Shown here piece by piece: positions 44,101 to 59,100 of a stretch of 64,000 bases of DNA. The DNA lies in contig OZ025253.1 of the NCBI GenBank assembly GCA_964019135.1, positions 4,221,059 through 4,285,058 of the forward strand, written 5' to 3'. Made by a program: the position numbers and the translations under genes. Source of the stretch: Arenicola marina. Lineage: Eukaryota; Annelida; Polychaeta; Arenicolidae. Every line of letters starts with the position of its first letter. Position 1 is the stretch's first letter. The notes beneath the pieces are model-generated. The model made no database searches. It was not told the origin of the DNA and worked only from the letters and a program-made list of their open reading frames with translations.

Positions 44101-47098
44101 TAGGCAACACGTACAGGCCGTTGATGCTAGGCATTGACGCAGACCATAGTTATCCCTGTCTCGTGGGGTCTCGATAAGATCCCGAAGTGACTGTACAGCT
44201 AGCTATCAATATCAACCGCCTAACTGAGTGAGTCGTAGTTGCAAGGAACCCAGGAATAGAGCGTCCCTTACAAAGACGGCGCTTCTGACATCCTGGATCC
44301 AATGTAAAACACTCACACTGTCATCAGGTATTACTAGCATCATCTATGTGCACAAATCCAGAAGGCAAGGATCGCAAAGCTTTTCCTTTGAATGTTGTAT
44401 GCGGAAGTCAAGCCAGATAAGCAAAGAGACATGTTAACGCCCAGCCCATATGTGAGGTAACTTTAAATTCAAATGCAACCCGTAATGATAGTTATAGCGT
44501 GAACTATCGGAACTGTGCATTTTACTGGCCCTTGATCAATCTGTGGCAACATTTCAGTCGATTTTCATCGTGCGAAAGTAACGGGGTGCTCCAGCTTGAT
44601 AAAGGGTAAATACAATTGACTAGGACCGCGATATGACGCACGAAGTGGTGTGTTACAACTTGATGTCAGGCCAATAACATTGACAAACGCCTCATTCACG
44701 GTGTTTTTTCATACTGGTGGCGCCCGTCTTGTCACTTTCAGAGGTGGAACCACCCTCACCGTTGTGGGAAAATCGCTGGACTCGGTATTTAGACCGATAC
44801 TGGAAGTGACCACAAAGATCATCAGAAACATAACCAATGGCAACAATTCAGGACTCGAGGAAACAATCTTTGTCTCATCTGAGGTATTGCTGTCATTCCT
44901 TGCCTGATGTATTGCGAATAGCTATTATTCATTATGATGTAGTACTCAACAGTAGTACTGTATTTTCATTATTATTTCTTATAAGCAATCGCCCTTCAAT
45001 ATAAGCTCCACCCAAAAGATATATACACCGTAAAATCGTAATTTCAGTTATAAACACGGGCTAAACCCGTTTAACACCAACCTTCATGCAACAGATACCG
45101 TTTCTGCTAGGTTTACCATTCCATTTTTAAGCCAGTGTTAGTGTCTTGTTAAAGGTGAACGCTAATCATCCATTTCAATGTACTAAACACATTTTGTATA
45201 ACTGGCGAAAAATAACTGTTCGAATAGCTTTAAGTTGTTGTATACAACTCTCGATTTGCGCACGTGTGACGGAGGCAACATATTCTCGTGAGATTACGTA
45301 CGTGGTGCGCGTGAACGACTCCGTATGTGCCAAGATAAACACGTGCTGGTCACGTGTCAGACACGATCTTCTGGTATTTGTGACAGCAGTAAGCTGTTGT
45401 TGTCACGGGATCCCTATACCTCCCCCTCCCGCCCCCTAGTACCAAGCGACATAAAACCTGCACACCTACATCGAAACACATACAAACCTGTATTTCTAAA
45501 TGTGCTTAATGTTATATACTTGTTTAGTTAAACGCGTAAAAAATGGGTACAGCTGGCCTATTTAGCTTATTTAGAAAAGCCTTTGTTATCAGTACCATGT
45601 TTAAAGTTTAGCAATATACATAATATATATATCACAGTTTTGCGAGCACGTTAACAACAGCGGCGGAACCATCATACGCTGCCCCACGCCCCCTAGCGAC
45701 ATTCCCGACGACATCCGGTCTGCCGCTGGCGACATCAGCTCGCTCGGCGGCAATTCATCCGTCGTGACGTACGATACCGACCTGGCCGTCGTCACGCTGT
45801 ACATCGGCTTCAAGTTTGACGGCTACTTGGCGTACACCAACATCAGCAACGTCACGGATGCGGCGCTGGCCGCCAAGGGTGTCCTGGAAATCGTCGTGAC
45901 TCCGTACTTCAACGTGTCCCTGAGGATTGACTACGCCGAGGGGACTCCTCTGAACATTCCGGTAATAGCCACCCAATAAAGTTCAAGTTTCAGGGGAAAA
46001 CTGCCAGGGCACTGGAGAGGTAGCTTGGCGCAGAGTAATCCGCATTGAGCTGGCCCCCAGCGTACCCGCGTTTTACAGGAGGCCATGGGGGAAGGGTCCT
46101 CAACGGTCTAGTCTCGCCATCCCACACATACCCTATAAAGTTAAACTCATATCCATACAGATATGGATCTGCACAATAAATGAAAAGTACTAAAGGGCTA
46201 TAGATAGCGACGTAACTGTAATATAACATTCAGTCCATGGGACATTACTCTTAAAATATACCGAAACATGGATCTGAAACAAGAATAATATCTAACAAGT
46301 ACAACAAGTATGAAGCGCCATATGTACAGCCCTCCGCACTTCACAAGAACAAATTTGTGGGGCATTTCCCGCTTATTTATTATAAGTATTAAATATAAGT
46401 AATAAGCATTTTAAGTAATTTAATTTCAGCAATTTCGCTGGGCAAACTTCACCCCAGTGCACCAACTAGCACAGACACCACTATTAGCAATCCTACAGAT
46501 ACATTGGCATAATGATGTAAGTTGAAACAGAACATGAGCGTTGGTACCATGGCTAACTTTTATAATTCGAAACACCATTTCCTTTCCTCTCCTCAGGGTT
46601 ATTTCGTGGACGTCATTGACGTCAGTAACTACGTGGTGGAGGTGGGGGAGGGCGTGTGTCAGGGGGTGGATATATCCCGCCGACTCCTGGTCTGTGTCCC
46701 ACCGTCACCTGGCAACCAGGGCGCCTCTACCGTCAAAGGCGTGACTCACACTATTCAGGTGAGAGCAAGGGAAATGTCGTAACCAACATAGTTTCCGGCT
46801 TCCTGGTTACACATTGCTGGTTACCATACTTTATTGTGCATCATTAACTTGTGACAGATGATGAAATCATCCGTTTACAGCCCTAAATACTAACTTTTAT
46901 ATATCAAACTAGATCATCTTTCCCTTTCGAGTAATTTTTTTCAGAATTTTTTACTTGGCGATCTTTGGGGAATATCATTGGAGCCAATATCACCCCAACC
47001 CACATCCTCCTTTTTCCCACCAAATGTTCATCCCACCCATGCATGTACAATATCAGGGACAAATGCCGGCGATGATGCACGTATCAGGTAATATAATA

Positions 47099-47153
<55 letters not shown>

Positions 47154-50100
47154 ATACTAATCGTACTATTAGGAGACTATTGGTGAACTTTTAGGAGACT
47201 CAAGACTATCGGGAGACAGGGTGAGAGTCTCCCGATAGTCAATGGTGCGTAGTTGATTAAGAAGGAGTGTCATTTCAAATTAAACTTAATCAGAACAAGT
47301 AGAGACGTCCAATAAAGTTAGACAAGATGAATTGGCGAGCCAAATAAAAGAAGAATTTCTTTTAAAAGAAATATATTTTTTACGCTATTTTTACCGAATC
47401 GACTTTTGGGAGACTCACGTTAAATTGCCAATAACATTAAAATCAGCATATATATCACATGTAAAATTTTCACAAGTTGTTCCAAACATAGTTCTATACA
47501 TCCTAAAAGAATTTGGGTAAAATATAAGCGATAATAAAGTATAACCGGCAAATATACTTTTTATGTTACATACATGCATGCCATCTATGATAAAATTGTT
47601 CGAGTTCCGAGCTCGGACGGTGGCGCCGTCTTCAGGGCACACGGTGTACACAATTTTCAATGGCGGTCATTTTGAAAATCGAAGCGAGCGCATCATGGAC
47701 GATCCAACGTCTTGTAGCCGAGGTAAGCCTGCATGGATTAGTGTTTGTGTTTTTTAAAGTGTTTTTTAAAGCTTTAAAACAGCCGAATAACCAAACATAA
47801 AGGTGTGAAATACCGTGTTTACCAACCAACCAAGCGGCAAAGCGGCATGTGCACAACCGCAGTGCACGGTAATGCACAACCAGTGGCAACCGGCTATCCA
47901 CCCGCGTGACGCGGTTCCATCCACACTCCCTGCCACCATCTGCCTAATTCCATAGCCCCCCCCCCCCCCCCCGCCCCCTCCCATATCATCAGTTCTTCCT
48001 AACCAGGACATTAGCGTGCTATCTAGACCTGTCCTTAGAGCAACAAAACCATGCAAGAAACTGTCCAACAAGGCTATCACCTCCTCAAACAATTGGTGGT
48101 TGTATAAATCTACCTCGTAAAATGATGTTTAGCTTACTTCCTGTCGGGACATGGCAACTTTCGTCGGATTCACAGCCACAGCTGGCTACGGAACAGTAAA
48201 CACTGGTGACTAGTAAACTAACGCAGAATGGCGAGTGTATGAAGCCGGGGGAGGGCGTAGGGGATTTGGTAGTCTCGTGTGACGTTTCTATTCCTTGAAT
48301 TGGGCCACGTGACTTGGGGCTAGGGATTTGGGGGACTTGCATCACCACACTGAGACAATGCCGGCGCTAGACCTACTCGCCAGGTTTGTGCGGGGCACGG
48401 CTTTGCCTTTGACTTCGACTAGGCTAACGTTTGTTTACTCTCCACAGGTTTTATACCAACATTATAAGTTAACCTGCTAGACCTACATGGGGGGGGGGGG
48501 GGGCAAGGGGTATTTGCATTGCTCCGGATTGGGTATTTTCTTTCACCGTGAACTGGGAATGAGGAAAATAATCCTTTGTGAACTGGGAATGAGGAAAATA
48601 ATCCTTTGTGAATTGGGAATGAGGAAAATATTTTTTTGTGAACTGGGAAAGTAGCCGACAGCTGTGATCAAGGATTTTCATTAATCGTGAAACTGTGAAT
48701 TTTAATATTAAACATTTGTGAGTAGGGAAACCATTAATTTAGTATTTTGTAGATCTATCAGCCGTTCCATTGCATGCAAGACTTTGATCTGCTTTTAATT
48801 CAGGGTGACCTGGGAATAAAGAAATTGATTCTTCATGATCTGGAAACATGACCTCCCCCCCCCCCCCACCCCCATCTGCAAGTTAACTTGTATTTGAATT
48901 TCTTGAACAAGTTCAACCTAGCTTGTTGACACTTCGGTTTACATGAGGATGTTAACATATTCAACTAAAACCTCAACTAAAATACAAAGGTATTCAGCTC
49001 GTTTGTTTATTCTCAATATGTTGTAGGTTTTTTTATCCTCGACAGGTTGCATTGAAGATTCTTCAACAAAGGTAAATGTAAACAACAAACCTTCAACATG
49101 CTGAGAATATAAACACCCTCTAAGACATACATTGTCAGTGAACATGCACTCTCAGCTTCTCCACCTAACTTCTGCACAATGCCTCAGCTATAAAACCCAC
49201 TGAGCTTCGAATATAGTAAGGTTGAACTTGTTTAAGAGGTTGAAGTAAACTTGCTGAAATTTCCCATTTGTTGAGAATAAAAAAAATTGCCTGAATTAAC
49301 TGAATGGCGCCATCAAGGCAACTGGCTGCTTCGAAGTGCAGCAAAGCTTATTGTGTAAATGGCAAGACTTTCGTTTGCTGAAACTGTAATTGTAAACAAA
49401 TGAAACAATGCATTAAACCTTTGCTGGTCCAATCATTAAAGCCAGTACATTTCCTAACTCAGTTTCAGTTTTATATGGGTTTCATGCATATAAATTGAAT
49501 GCACCTTAAGTCTTATTTGGTTTTGCAGCATGAATATTACATCCCCCCCCCCCTCTCACGCAAAGATGTGTAAGTTTCACTCTCACAAAGGTTGGTGCCA
49601 CTGCAATGATATTGAGCCAGTTGAATATGTTTACTGTTTATGTTTACCTTTGTTGAAGAATTTTCAATGTAAGTCTTTTAAGAATAACAAACATGCTCTT
49701 TATTAAGTGTACTATTTATAAGTCAACAGCTTTTCATTATGTTATATGATGTAGTTTGTCAAATCTGGTTTAAGATTCTGTAAATTGGACAAAATATGCT
49801 TTCTGAGCCACTCTCAGGTAATGGGGTAATTCTGTTCAAGCAAAGGGTGGCATTTTTAAAGCAGTATAGTAACGAGCAAGTCTAGCACAAAAGTATTAGA
49901 AGTTTCCGAAGGAATCTATTATAAGAAGATATTAAAAATAGTTTGAAAACAAATTGCCAAATCAAACATGAGGAAAATTAGTATTACAAAAGGGTGTTTC
50001 TGTGGTAACACTATTCAACTGGTACTTTTGTTACTAATATAATTATCTTATTTGGGACCAGTTTAATATGCTTAATGTTGTTTTAGGTCTTGGGTGTCCC

Positions 50101-53100
50101 TGCAAGCAAAATCTATTTATTTAACTTTTTATTTAAAGTTTAAACTAGATGTACCACGACATTATTATTTCCTTTCCTTGCCTCTACCTAATGTATAGAG
50201 AATTTAAAAGAAAAGTACAGGACCTGTAATATATTATAAAGATTCAATATTGAAGAACTAATCCTATTTTGTTGATTATAAAATGTAGGGGCATATATGT
50301 TACATGCATCATGGTAAACTTCACATATATAAGGTTAGCAGCTATGCACTATGTTCCTTTTTTTTTTACAAGACTTTATTTTCACTAGTTTCCAGGCATA
50401 CTGTATAAGGCATTTTACCAGTTTGCTGTTGTGATTTCATGTTTACCTAGTTATTAATTACATTCTTAAATAAAAAAAATACCAAGAATAGTTCATCTAC
50501 AGGTTGCAATATATAGCCTTTCCAAAGAAAATTACAATAAATAATTTACACTTAAGGCCTGCTGTATTTGTGAAATAATTAATTTACTTTAATGTATTCA
50601 AGGTTCTCTGTCTTAACAACTTCAAAATCAACTGATAATGCCCAAATCCAACTGCACTAACATGTTAGGCTTATCAGAAACAAAACCCCACTGTTTACTG
50701 ATTCTACTGAGGCTTGTGGTGCATACAGCTTTTTTCTGGGCTACACCACATTATTTGCAAGTTGTGCAGTAGTTTTTTTGTCTTATAATCTGACTAGATA
50801 CCTAGGATCAGCATATCTTTCAATATTGGGGCCTTTGAGACTATATAAAATATGCAATACAACTCAGGATCAGTAAACTTTTTTTGTAACAACAGATCAA
50901 TTGGTGATAACATTACATTTAGATGTGTCAGCAATTTTCTTCAATCAAACGTCTGTCCATTGGTGACCAAACCTATAACCCTGGCAGTATAGGTACATTT
51001 ATTTCCTGTATTTGTATGTGTACATATATGTAATTTGCTAAAACATATTATTGCCAAAACATATTGAATATACTTTATTCCTTTGATGTTGTTATTTTCA
51101 CTATTAAAAAGGGTTAACTTCTGTTTTGATCGATCACCTGCCAATATTTATTATTGTAATTACATTTAGTAAATTCATATATTTTTACTTCTGTTTAACA
51201 TTATAACAGTGATGCTAATTTTATAATTTAGCATGGAATGGGAACATATAGTGCACTAAGTACCTTAATGTTTGTATATAATTGTTGTCACTGTGCATGT
51301 AATTTTGACACAGATTTTGTTCCAGCGTAGTGAAGAGGTAACTGCAGACAACAGCTGAATGCGGAATACATATTCCGAAGGACAAGCACCACTGTCAATT
51401 GGACTGCTTTGTTCATGCAGATTCAGGTTCATATTTCAATAATTCTGCGTCCGGAAAAGATCCCGGTAATTAGTTTAATTAAGGTGAGAGGTTCAGCCAA
51501 GATGAGATGGGGCTGATGGTGAGAAGTCTCGTCGGGATGAGATGGGGCTGATGGTGAGAGGTCCAGTCAGTATAAGATGGGGCTGATGGTGAGAGGTCCA
51601 GTCGGATGAGATGGGGCTGAGGGTGAGAGGTCTAGTCGGATGAGATGGGGCTGATGGTGAGAAGTCTCGTCGGGATGAGATCGGGCTGATGGTGAGAGGT
51701 CCAGTCAGTATAAGATGGGGCTGATGGTGAGAGGTCCAGTCAGGATGAGATGGGGCTGATGGTGAGAGCTCCAGTCGGATGAGATGGGGCTGAGGGTGAG
51801 AGGTCCAGTCAGTATAAGATGGGGCTGATGGTGAGAGGTCCAGTCGGGATGAGATAAGGCTGAGGGTGGGAGGTCCAGTCAAGATAAGATGGGGCTGAGG
51901 GTGAGAGGTCCAGTCGGGATGAGATGGGGCTGAGGGTGAGAGGTCCAGTCAGTATGAGATGGGGCTGAGGGTGGGAGGTCCAGTCGGGATGAGATGGGGC
52001 TGAGATTGAGAGGTCCAGTCGGGATGAGATGGGGCTGAGGGTTGGAGGTCCAGTCAGTATAAGATGGGGCTGATGGTGAGAGGTCCAGTCGGTATGAGAT
52101 GGGGCTGAGGGTGGGAGGTCCAGTCAGGAGGTCCAGTCAGGATGAGATGGGGTTGAGGGCTGGAGGTCCAGTCAGTATAAGATGGGGCTGAGGGTGCGAG
52201 GTCCAGTCGGGATGAGATGGGGCTGAGGGTGAGAGGTCCAGTCAGGATGAGATGGGGCTGAGGGTGAGAGGTCCAGTCAAGATAAGATGGGGCTGAGGGT
52301 GAGAGGTCCAGTCAAGATAAGATGGGCCTGAGGGTGAGAGGTCCAGTCAGGATGAGATGGGGCTGAGGGTGGGAGGTCCAGTCGGGATGAGATGGGGCTG
52401 AGGGTGAGAGGTCTAGTCGGATGAGATGGGGCTGAGGGTGAGAGGTCCAGTCAAGATAAGATGGGGCTGAGGATGAGAGGTCCAGTCGGGATGAGATGGG
52501 GCTGAGGGTGGGAGGTCCAGTCAAGATAGGATGGGGCTGAGGGTGGGAGGTCCAGTCAAGATAAGATGGGGCTGAGGGTGAGAGGTCCACTCGGGATGAG
52601 ATGGGGCTGAGGGTGAGAGGTCCAGTCAAGATAAGATGGGGCTGAGGATGAGAGGTCCAGTCGGGATGAGATGGGGCTGAGGGTGGGAGGTCCAGTCAAG
52701 ATAAGATGGGGCTGAGGGTGAGAGGTCCAGTCGGGATGAGATGGGGCTGAGGGTGAGAGGTCCAGTCAGTATGAGATGGGGCTGAGGATGGGAGGTCCAG
52801 TCAGTATGAGATGGGGCTGAGGGTGAGAGGTCCAGTCGGGATGAGATGGGGCTGAGATTGAGAGGTCCAGTCGGGATGAGATGGGGCTGAGGGTTGGAGG
52901 TCCAGTCAGTATAAGATGGGGCTGATGGTGAGAGGTCCAGTCGGTATGAGACGGGGCTGAGGGTGGGAGGTCCAGTCAGGATGAGATGGGGCTGAGGGTG
53001 AGAGGTCTAGTCAAGATAAGATGAGGCTGAGGGTGGGAGGTCCAGTCGGGATGAGATGGGGCTGAGGGTGAGAGGTCCAGTCAGGATGAGATGGGGCTGA

Positions 53101-56100
53101 GGGTGAGAGGTCCAGTCAGGATGAGATGGGGCTGAGGGTGAGAGGTCCAGTCAGGATGAGATGGGGCTGAGGGTGAGAGGTCCAGTCAGTATAAGATGGG
53201 GCTGAGGGTGAGAGGTCCAGTCAGGATGAGATGGGGTTGAGGGTGGGAGGTCCAGTCAGTATGAGATGGGGCTGATGGTGGGAGGTCTAGTCGGGATGAG
53301 ATGGGGCTGAGGGTGGGAGGTCCAGTCGGGATGAGATGGGGCTGAGGGTGAGAGGTCCAGTCAGGATGAGATGGGGCTGAGGGTTGGAGGTCCAGTCAGT
53401 ATAAGATGGGGCTGAGAGTGAGAGGTCCAATCGGCATGAGATGGGGCTGAGGGTGGGAGGTCCAGTCAGGATGAGATGAGGCTGAGGGTGGGAGGTCTAG
53501 TCAGGATGAGATGAGGCTGAGGGTGAGAGATCCAGTCGGGATGAGATGGGGCTGAGGGTGAGAGGTCTAGTCAAGATAAGATGGGGCTGATGGTGAGAGG
53601 TCCAGTCGGGATGAGATGGGGCTGAGGGTGGGAGGTCCAGTCAGAATGAGATGGGGCTGAGGGTGAGAGGTCTAGTCAAGATAAGATGGGGCTGAGGGTG
53701 GGAGGTCCAGTCGGGATGAGATGGGGCTGAGGGTGGGAGGTCCAGTCAGGATGAGATGGGGCTGAGGGTGGGAGGTCCAGTCAGTATGAGATTGGGCTGA
53801 TGGTGGGAGGTCTAGTCGGGATGAGATGGGGCTGAGGGTGAGAGATCCAGTCGGGATGATTTGGGGCTGAGAGTGAGAGGTCCAGTCAGTATGAGATGGG
53901 GCTGAGGGTGAGAGGTCCAGTCGGGATGAGATGGGGCTGAGGGTGGGAGGTCCAGTCAAGATAGGATGGGGCTGAGGGCGGGAGGTCCAGTCAAGATAAG
54001 ATGGGGCTGAGGGTGAGAGGTCCAGTCGGGATGAGATGGGGCTGAGGGTGAGAGGTCCAGTCAAGATAAGATGGGGCTGAGAATGAGAGGTCCAGCCGGG
54101 ATGAAATGGGGCTGAGGGTGGGAGGTCCAGTCAAGATAAGATGGGGCTGAGGGTGAGAGGTCCAGTCGGGATGAGATGGGGCTGAGGGTGAGAGGTCCAG
54201 TCAGTATGAGATGGGGCTGAGGATGGGAGGTCCAGTCAGTATGAGATGGGGCTGAGGGTGAGAGGTCCAGTCGGGATGAGATTGGGCTGAGATTGAGAGG
54301 TCCAGTCGGGATGAGATGGGGCTGAGGGTTGGAGGTCCAGTCAGTATAAGATGGGGGTGATGGTGAGAGGTCCAGTCGGTATGAGATGGGGCTGAGGGTG
54401 GGAGGTCCAGTCAGGATGAGATGGGGCTGAGGGTGAGAGGTCTAGTCAAGATAAGATGGGGCTGAGGGTGGGAGGTCCAGTCGGGATGAGATGGGGCTGA
54501 GGGTGGGAGGTCCAGTCAGTATGAGATGAGGCTGATGGTGGGAGGTCCAGTCAGGATGAGATGGGGCTGAGGGTGAGAGGTCTAGTCAAGATAAGATGGG
54601 GCTGAGGGTGGGAGGTCCAGTCGGGATGAGATGGGGCTGAGGGTGAGAGGTCCAGTCAGGATGAGATGGGGCTGAGGGTGAGAGGTTCAGTCAGGATGAG
54701 ATGGGGCTGAGGGTGAGAGGTCCAGTCAGGATGAGATGGGGCTGAGGGTGAGAGGTCTAGTCGGGATGAGATGGGGCTGAGGGTGAGAGGTCTAGTCAAG
54801 ATAAGATGGGGCTGATGGTGAGAGGTCCAGTCGGGATGAGATGGGGCTGAGGGTGGGAGGTCCAGTCAGTATGAGATGGGGCTGAGGGTGAGAGGTCCAG
54901 TCAGGATGAGATGGGGCTGAGGATGGGAGGTCCAGTCAGTATGAGATTGGGCTGATGGTGGGAGGTCTAGTCGGGATGAGATGGGGCTGAGGGTGAGAGA
55001 TCCAGTCGGGATGATTTGGGGCTGAGAGTGAGAGGTCCAGTCAGTATGAGATGGGGCTGAGGGTGAGAGGTCCAGTCGGGATGAGATGGGGCTGAGGGTG
55101 GGAGGTCCAGTCAAGATAGGATGGGGCTGAGGGTGGGAGGTCCAGTCAAGATACGATGGGGCTGAGGGTGAGAGGTCCAGTCGGGATGAGATGGGGCTGA
55201 GGGTGAGAGGTCCAGTCAAGATAAGATGGGGCTGAGGATGAGAGGTCCAGTCGGGATGAGATGGGGCTGAGGGTGGGAGGTCCAGTCAGGATGAGATGGG
55301 GCTGAGGGTGAGAGGTCTAGTCAAGATAAGATGGGGCTGAGGGTGGGAGGTCCAGTCGGGATGAGATGGGGCTGAGGGTGGGAGGTCCAGTCAGTATGAG
55401 ATGAGGCTGATGGTGGGAGGTCCAGTCAGGATGAGATGGGGCTGAGGGTGAGAGGTCTAGTCAAGATAAGATGGGGCTGAGGGTGGGAGGTCCAGTCGGG
55501 ATGAGATGGGGCTGAGGGTGAGAGGTCCAGTCAGGATGAGATGGGGCTGAGGGTGAGAGGTTCAGTCAGGATGAGATGGGGCTGAGGGTGAGAGGTCCAG
55601 TCAGGATGAGATGGGGCTGAGGGTGAGAGGTCCAGTCGGGATGAGATGGGGCTGAGGGTGAGAGGTCTAGTCAAGATAAGATGGGGCTGAGGGTGAGAGG
55701 TCCAGTCAGGATGAGATGGGGCTGAGGATGGGAGGTCCAGTCAGTATGAGATTGGGCTGATGGTGGGAGGTCTAGTCGGGATGAGATGGGGCTGAGGGTG
55801 AGAGATCCAGTCGGGATGATTTGGGGCTGAGAGTGAGAGGTCCAGTCAGTATGAGATGGGGCTGAGGGTGAGAGGTCCAGTCGGGATGAGATGGGGCTGA
55901 GGGTGGGAGGTCCAGTCAAGATAGGATGGGGCTGAGGGTGGGAGGTCCAGTCAAGATACGATGGGGCTGAGGGTGAGAGGTCCAGTCGGGATGAGATGGG
56001 GCTGAGGGTGGGAGGTCCAGTCAAGATAGGATGGGGCTGAGGGTGGGAGGTCCAGTCAAGATACGATGGGGCTGAGGGTGAGAGGTCCAGTCGGGATGAG

Positions 56101-59100
56101 ATGGGGCTGAGGGTGAGAGGTCCAGTCAAGATAAGATGGGGCTGAGGATGAGAGGTCTAGTCGGGATGAGATGGGGCTGAGGGTGGGAGGTCCAGTCTAG
56201 ATAAGATGGGGCTGAGGGTGAGAGGTCCAGTCGGGATGAGATGGGGCTGAGGGTGAGAGGTCCAGTCAGTATGAGATGGGGCTGAGGATGGGAGGTCCAG
56301 TCAGTATGAGATGGGGCTGATGGTGAGAGGTCCAGTCGGGATGAGATGGGGCTGAGATTGAGAGGTCCAGTCCGGATGAGATGGGGCTGAGGGTTCCAGG
56401 TCCAGTCAGTATAAGATGGGGCTGATGGTGAGAGGTCCAGTCGGTATGAGATGTGGCTGAGGGTGGGAGATCCAGTCAGGATGAGATGGGGCTGAGGGTG
56501 AGAGGTCTAGTCAAGATAAGATGGGGCTGAGGGTGGGAGGTCCAGTCGGGATGAGATGGGGCTGAGGGTGGGAGGTCCAGTCAGTATGAGATGGGGCTGA
56601 TGGTGGGAGGTCCAGTCAGTATGAGATGGGGCTGATGGTGGGAGGTCCAGTCAGGCTGAGATGGGGCTGAGGGTGAGAGGTCTAGTCAAGATAAGATGGG
56701 GCTGAGGGTAGGAGGTCCAGTCGGGATGAGATGGGGCTGAGGGTGAGAGGTCCAGTGAGGATGAGATGGGGCTGAGGGTGAGAGGTCCAGTCAGGATGAG
56801 ATGGGGCTGAGGGTGAGAGGTCCAGTCGGGATGAGATGGGGCTGAGGGTGAGAGGTCCAGTCGGGATGAGATGGGGCTGAGGGTGAGAGGTCCAGTCGGG
56901 ATGAGATGGGGCTGAGGGTGGGAGGTGCAGTCAGGAGGTCCAGTCAGGATGAGATTGGGCTGAGGGTGAGAGGTCCAGTCGGGATGAGATTGGGCTGAGG
57001 GTGGGAGGTCCAGTCAGTATGAGATGGGGCTGATGGTGGGAGGTCTAGTCGGGATGAGATGGGGCTGAGGGTGGGAGGTCCAGTCGGGATGAGATGGGGC
57101 TGAGGGTGGGAGGTCCAGTCAGTATGAGATGGGGCTGATGGTGGGAGGTCTAGTCGGGATGAGATGGGGCTGAGGGTGGGAGGTCCAGTCGGGATGAGAT
57201 GGGGCTGAGGGTGAGAGGTCCAGTCAGGATGAGATTGGGCTGAGGGTGAGAGGTCCAGTCGGGATGAGATGGGGCTGAGGGTGGGAGGTCCAGTCGGGAT
57301 GAGATGGGGCTGAGGGTGAGAGGTCCAGTCGGGATGAGATGGAGCTGAGGGTGAGAGGTCCAGTCAGGATGAGATGGGGCTGATGGTGAGAGGTCCAGTC
57401 GGGATGAGATGAGGCTGAGGGTGAGAGATCCAGTCGGGATGATTTGGGGCTGAGGGTGAGAGGTCCAGTCGGGATGAGATGAGGCTGAGGGTGAGAGATC
57501 CAGTCGGGATGATTTGGGGCTGAGGGTGAGAGGTCCAGTCGGGATGAGATGGGGCTGAGGGTGGGAGGTCCAGTCAGTATGAGATGGGGCTGAGGGTGAG
57601 AGGCCCAGTCGGGATGAGATGGGGCTGAGGGTTGGAGGTCCAGTCAGTATGAGATGGGGCTGAGGGTGGGAGGTCCAGTCAGGAGGTCCAGTCAGGATGA
57701 GATGGGGCTGAGGGTGGGAGGTCCAGTCAGGAGGTCCAGTCAGGATGAGATGGGGCTGAGGGTGAGAGATCCAGTCTGGATGAGATGGGGCTGAGGGTGA
57801 GAGGTCCAGTCAGTATGAGATGGGGCTGAGGGTGAGAGGTCCAGTCAGTATGAGATGGGGCTGATGGTGAGAGGTCCAGTCGGGATGAGATGGGGCTGAG
57901 GGTGAGAGGTCCAGTCAGTATGAGATGGGGCTGAGGGTGGGAGGTCCAGTCAAGATAAGACGGGGCTGAGGGTGAGAGGTCCAGTTGGGATGAGATGGGG
58001 CTGAGGGTGAGAGGTCCAGTCAGGATGAGATGGGGCTGAGGGTGAGAGGTCCAGTCGGGATGAGATGGGGCTGAGGGTGGGAGGTCCAGTCAAGATAAGA
58101 TGGGGCTGAGGGTGAGAGGTCCAGTCAGGATGAGATTGGGCTGAGGGTGAGAGGTCCAGTCAGGATGAGATGGGGCTGAGGGTGGGAGGTCCAGTCAGGA
58201 TGAGATGGGGCTGAGGGTGAGAGGTCCAGTCAGTATGAGATGGGGCTGAGGATGGGAGGTCCAGTCAGTATGAGATGGGGCTGAGATTGAGAGGTCCAGT
58301 CCGGATGAGATGGGGCTGAGGGTTCTAGGTCCAGTCAGTATAAGATGGGGCTGATGGTGAGAGGTCCAGTCGGTATGAGATGTGGCTGAGGGTGGGAGAT
58401 CCAGTCAGGATGAGATGGGGCTGAGGGTGAGAGGTCTAGTCAAGATAAGATGGGGCTGAGGGTGGGAGGTCCAGTCGGGATGAGATGGGGCTGAGGGTGG
58501 GAGGTCCAGTCAGTATGAGATGGGGCTGATGGTGGGAGGTCCAGTCAGTATGAGATGGGGCTGATGGTGGGAGGTCCAGTCAGGCTGAGATGGGGCTGAG
58601 GGTGAGAGGTCTAGTCAAGATAAGATGGGGCTGAGGGTGGGAGGTCCAGTCGGGATGAGATGGGGCTGAGGGTGAGAGGTCCAGTGAGGATGAGATGGGG
58701 CTGAGGGTGAGAGGTCCAGTCAGGATGAGATGGGGCTGAGGGTGAGAGGTCCAGTCAGGATGAGATGGGGCTGAGGGTGAGAGGTCCAGTCGGGATGAGA
58801 TGGGGCTGAGGGTGAGAGGTCCAGTCGGGATGAGATGGGGCTGAGGGTGGGAGGTGCAGTCAGGAGGTCCAGTCAGGATGAGATTGGGCTGAGGGTGAGA
58901 GGTCCAGTCGGGATGAGATTGGGCTGAGGGTGGGAGGTCCAGTCAGTATGAGATGGGGCTGATGGTGGGAGGTCTAGTCGGGATGAGATGGGGCTGAGGG
59001 TGGGAGGTCCAGTCGGGATGAGATGGGGCTGAGGGTGGGAGGTCCAGTCAGTATGAGATTGGGCTGAGGGTGAGAGGTCCAGTCGGGATGAGATGGAGCT

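Noticed and set aside
51493-56129. Minus-strand ORFs with TSHPQPHLI repeats
   Set aside because: By-product of the 35-bp minisatellite; the frame shifts every unit and no gene context exists.
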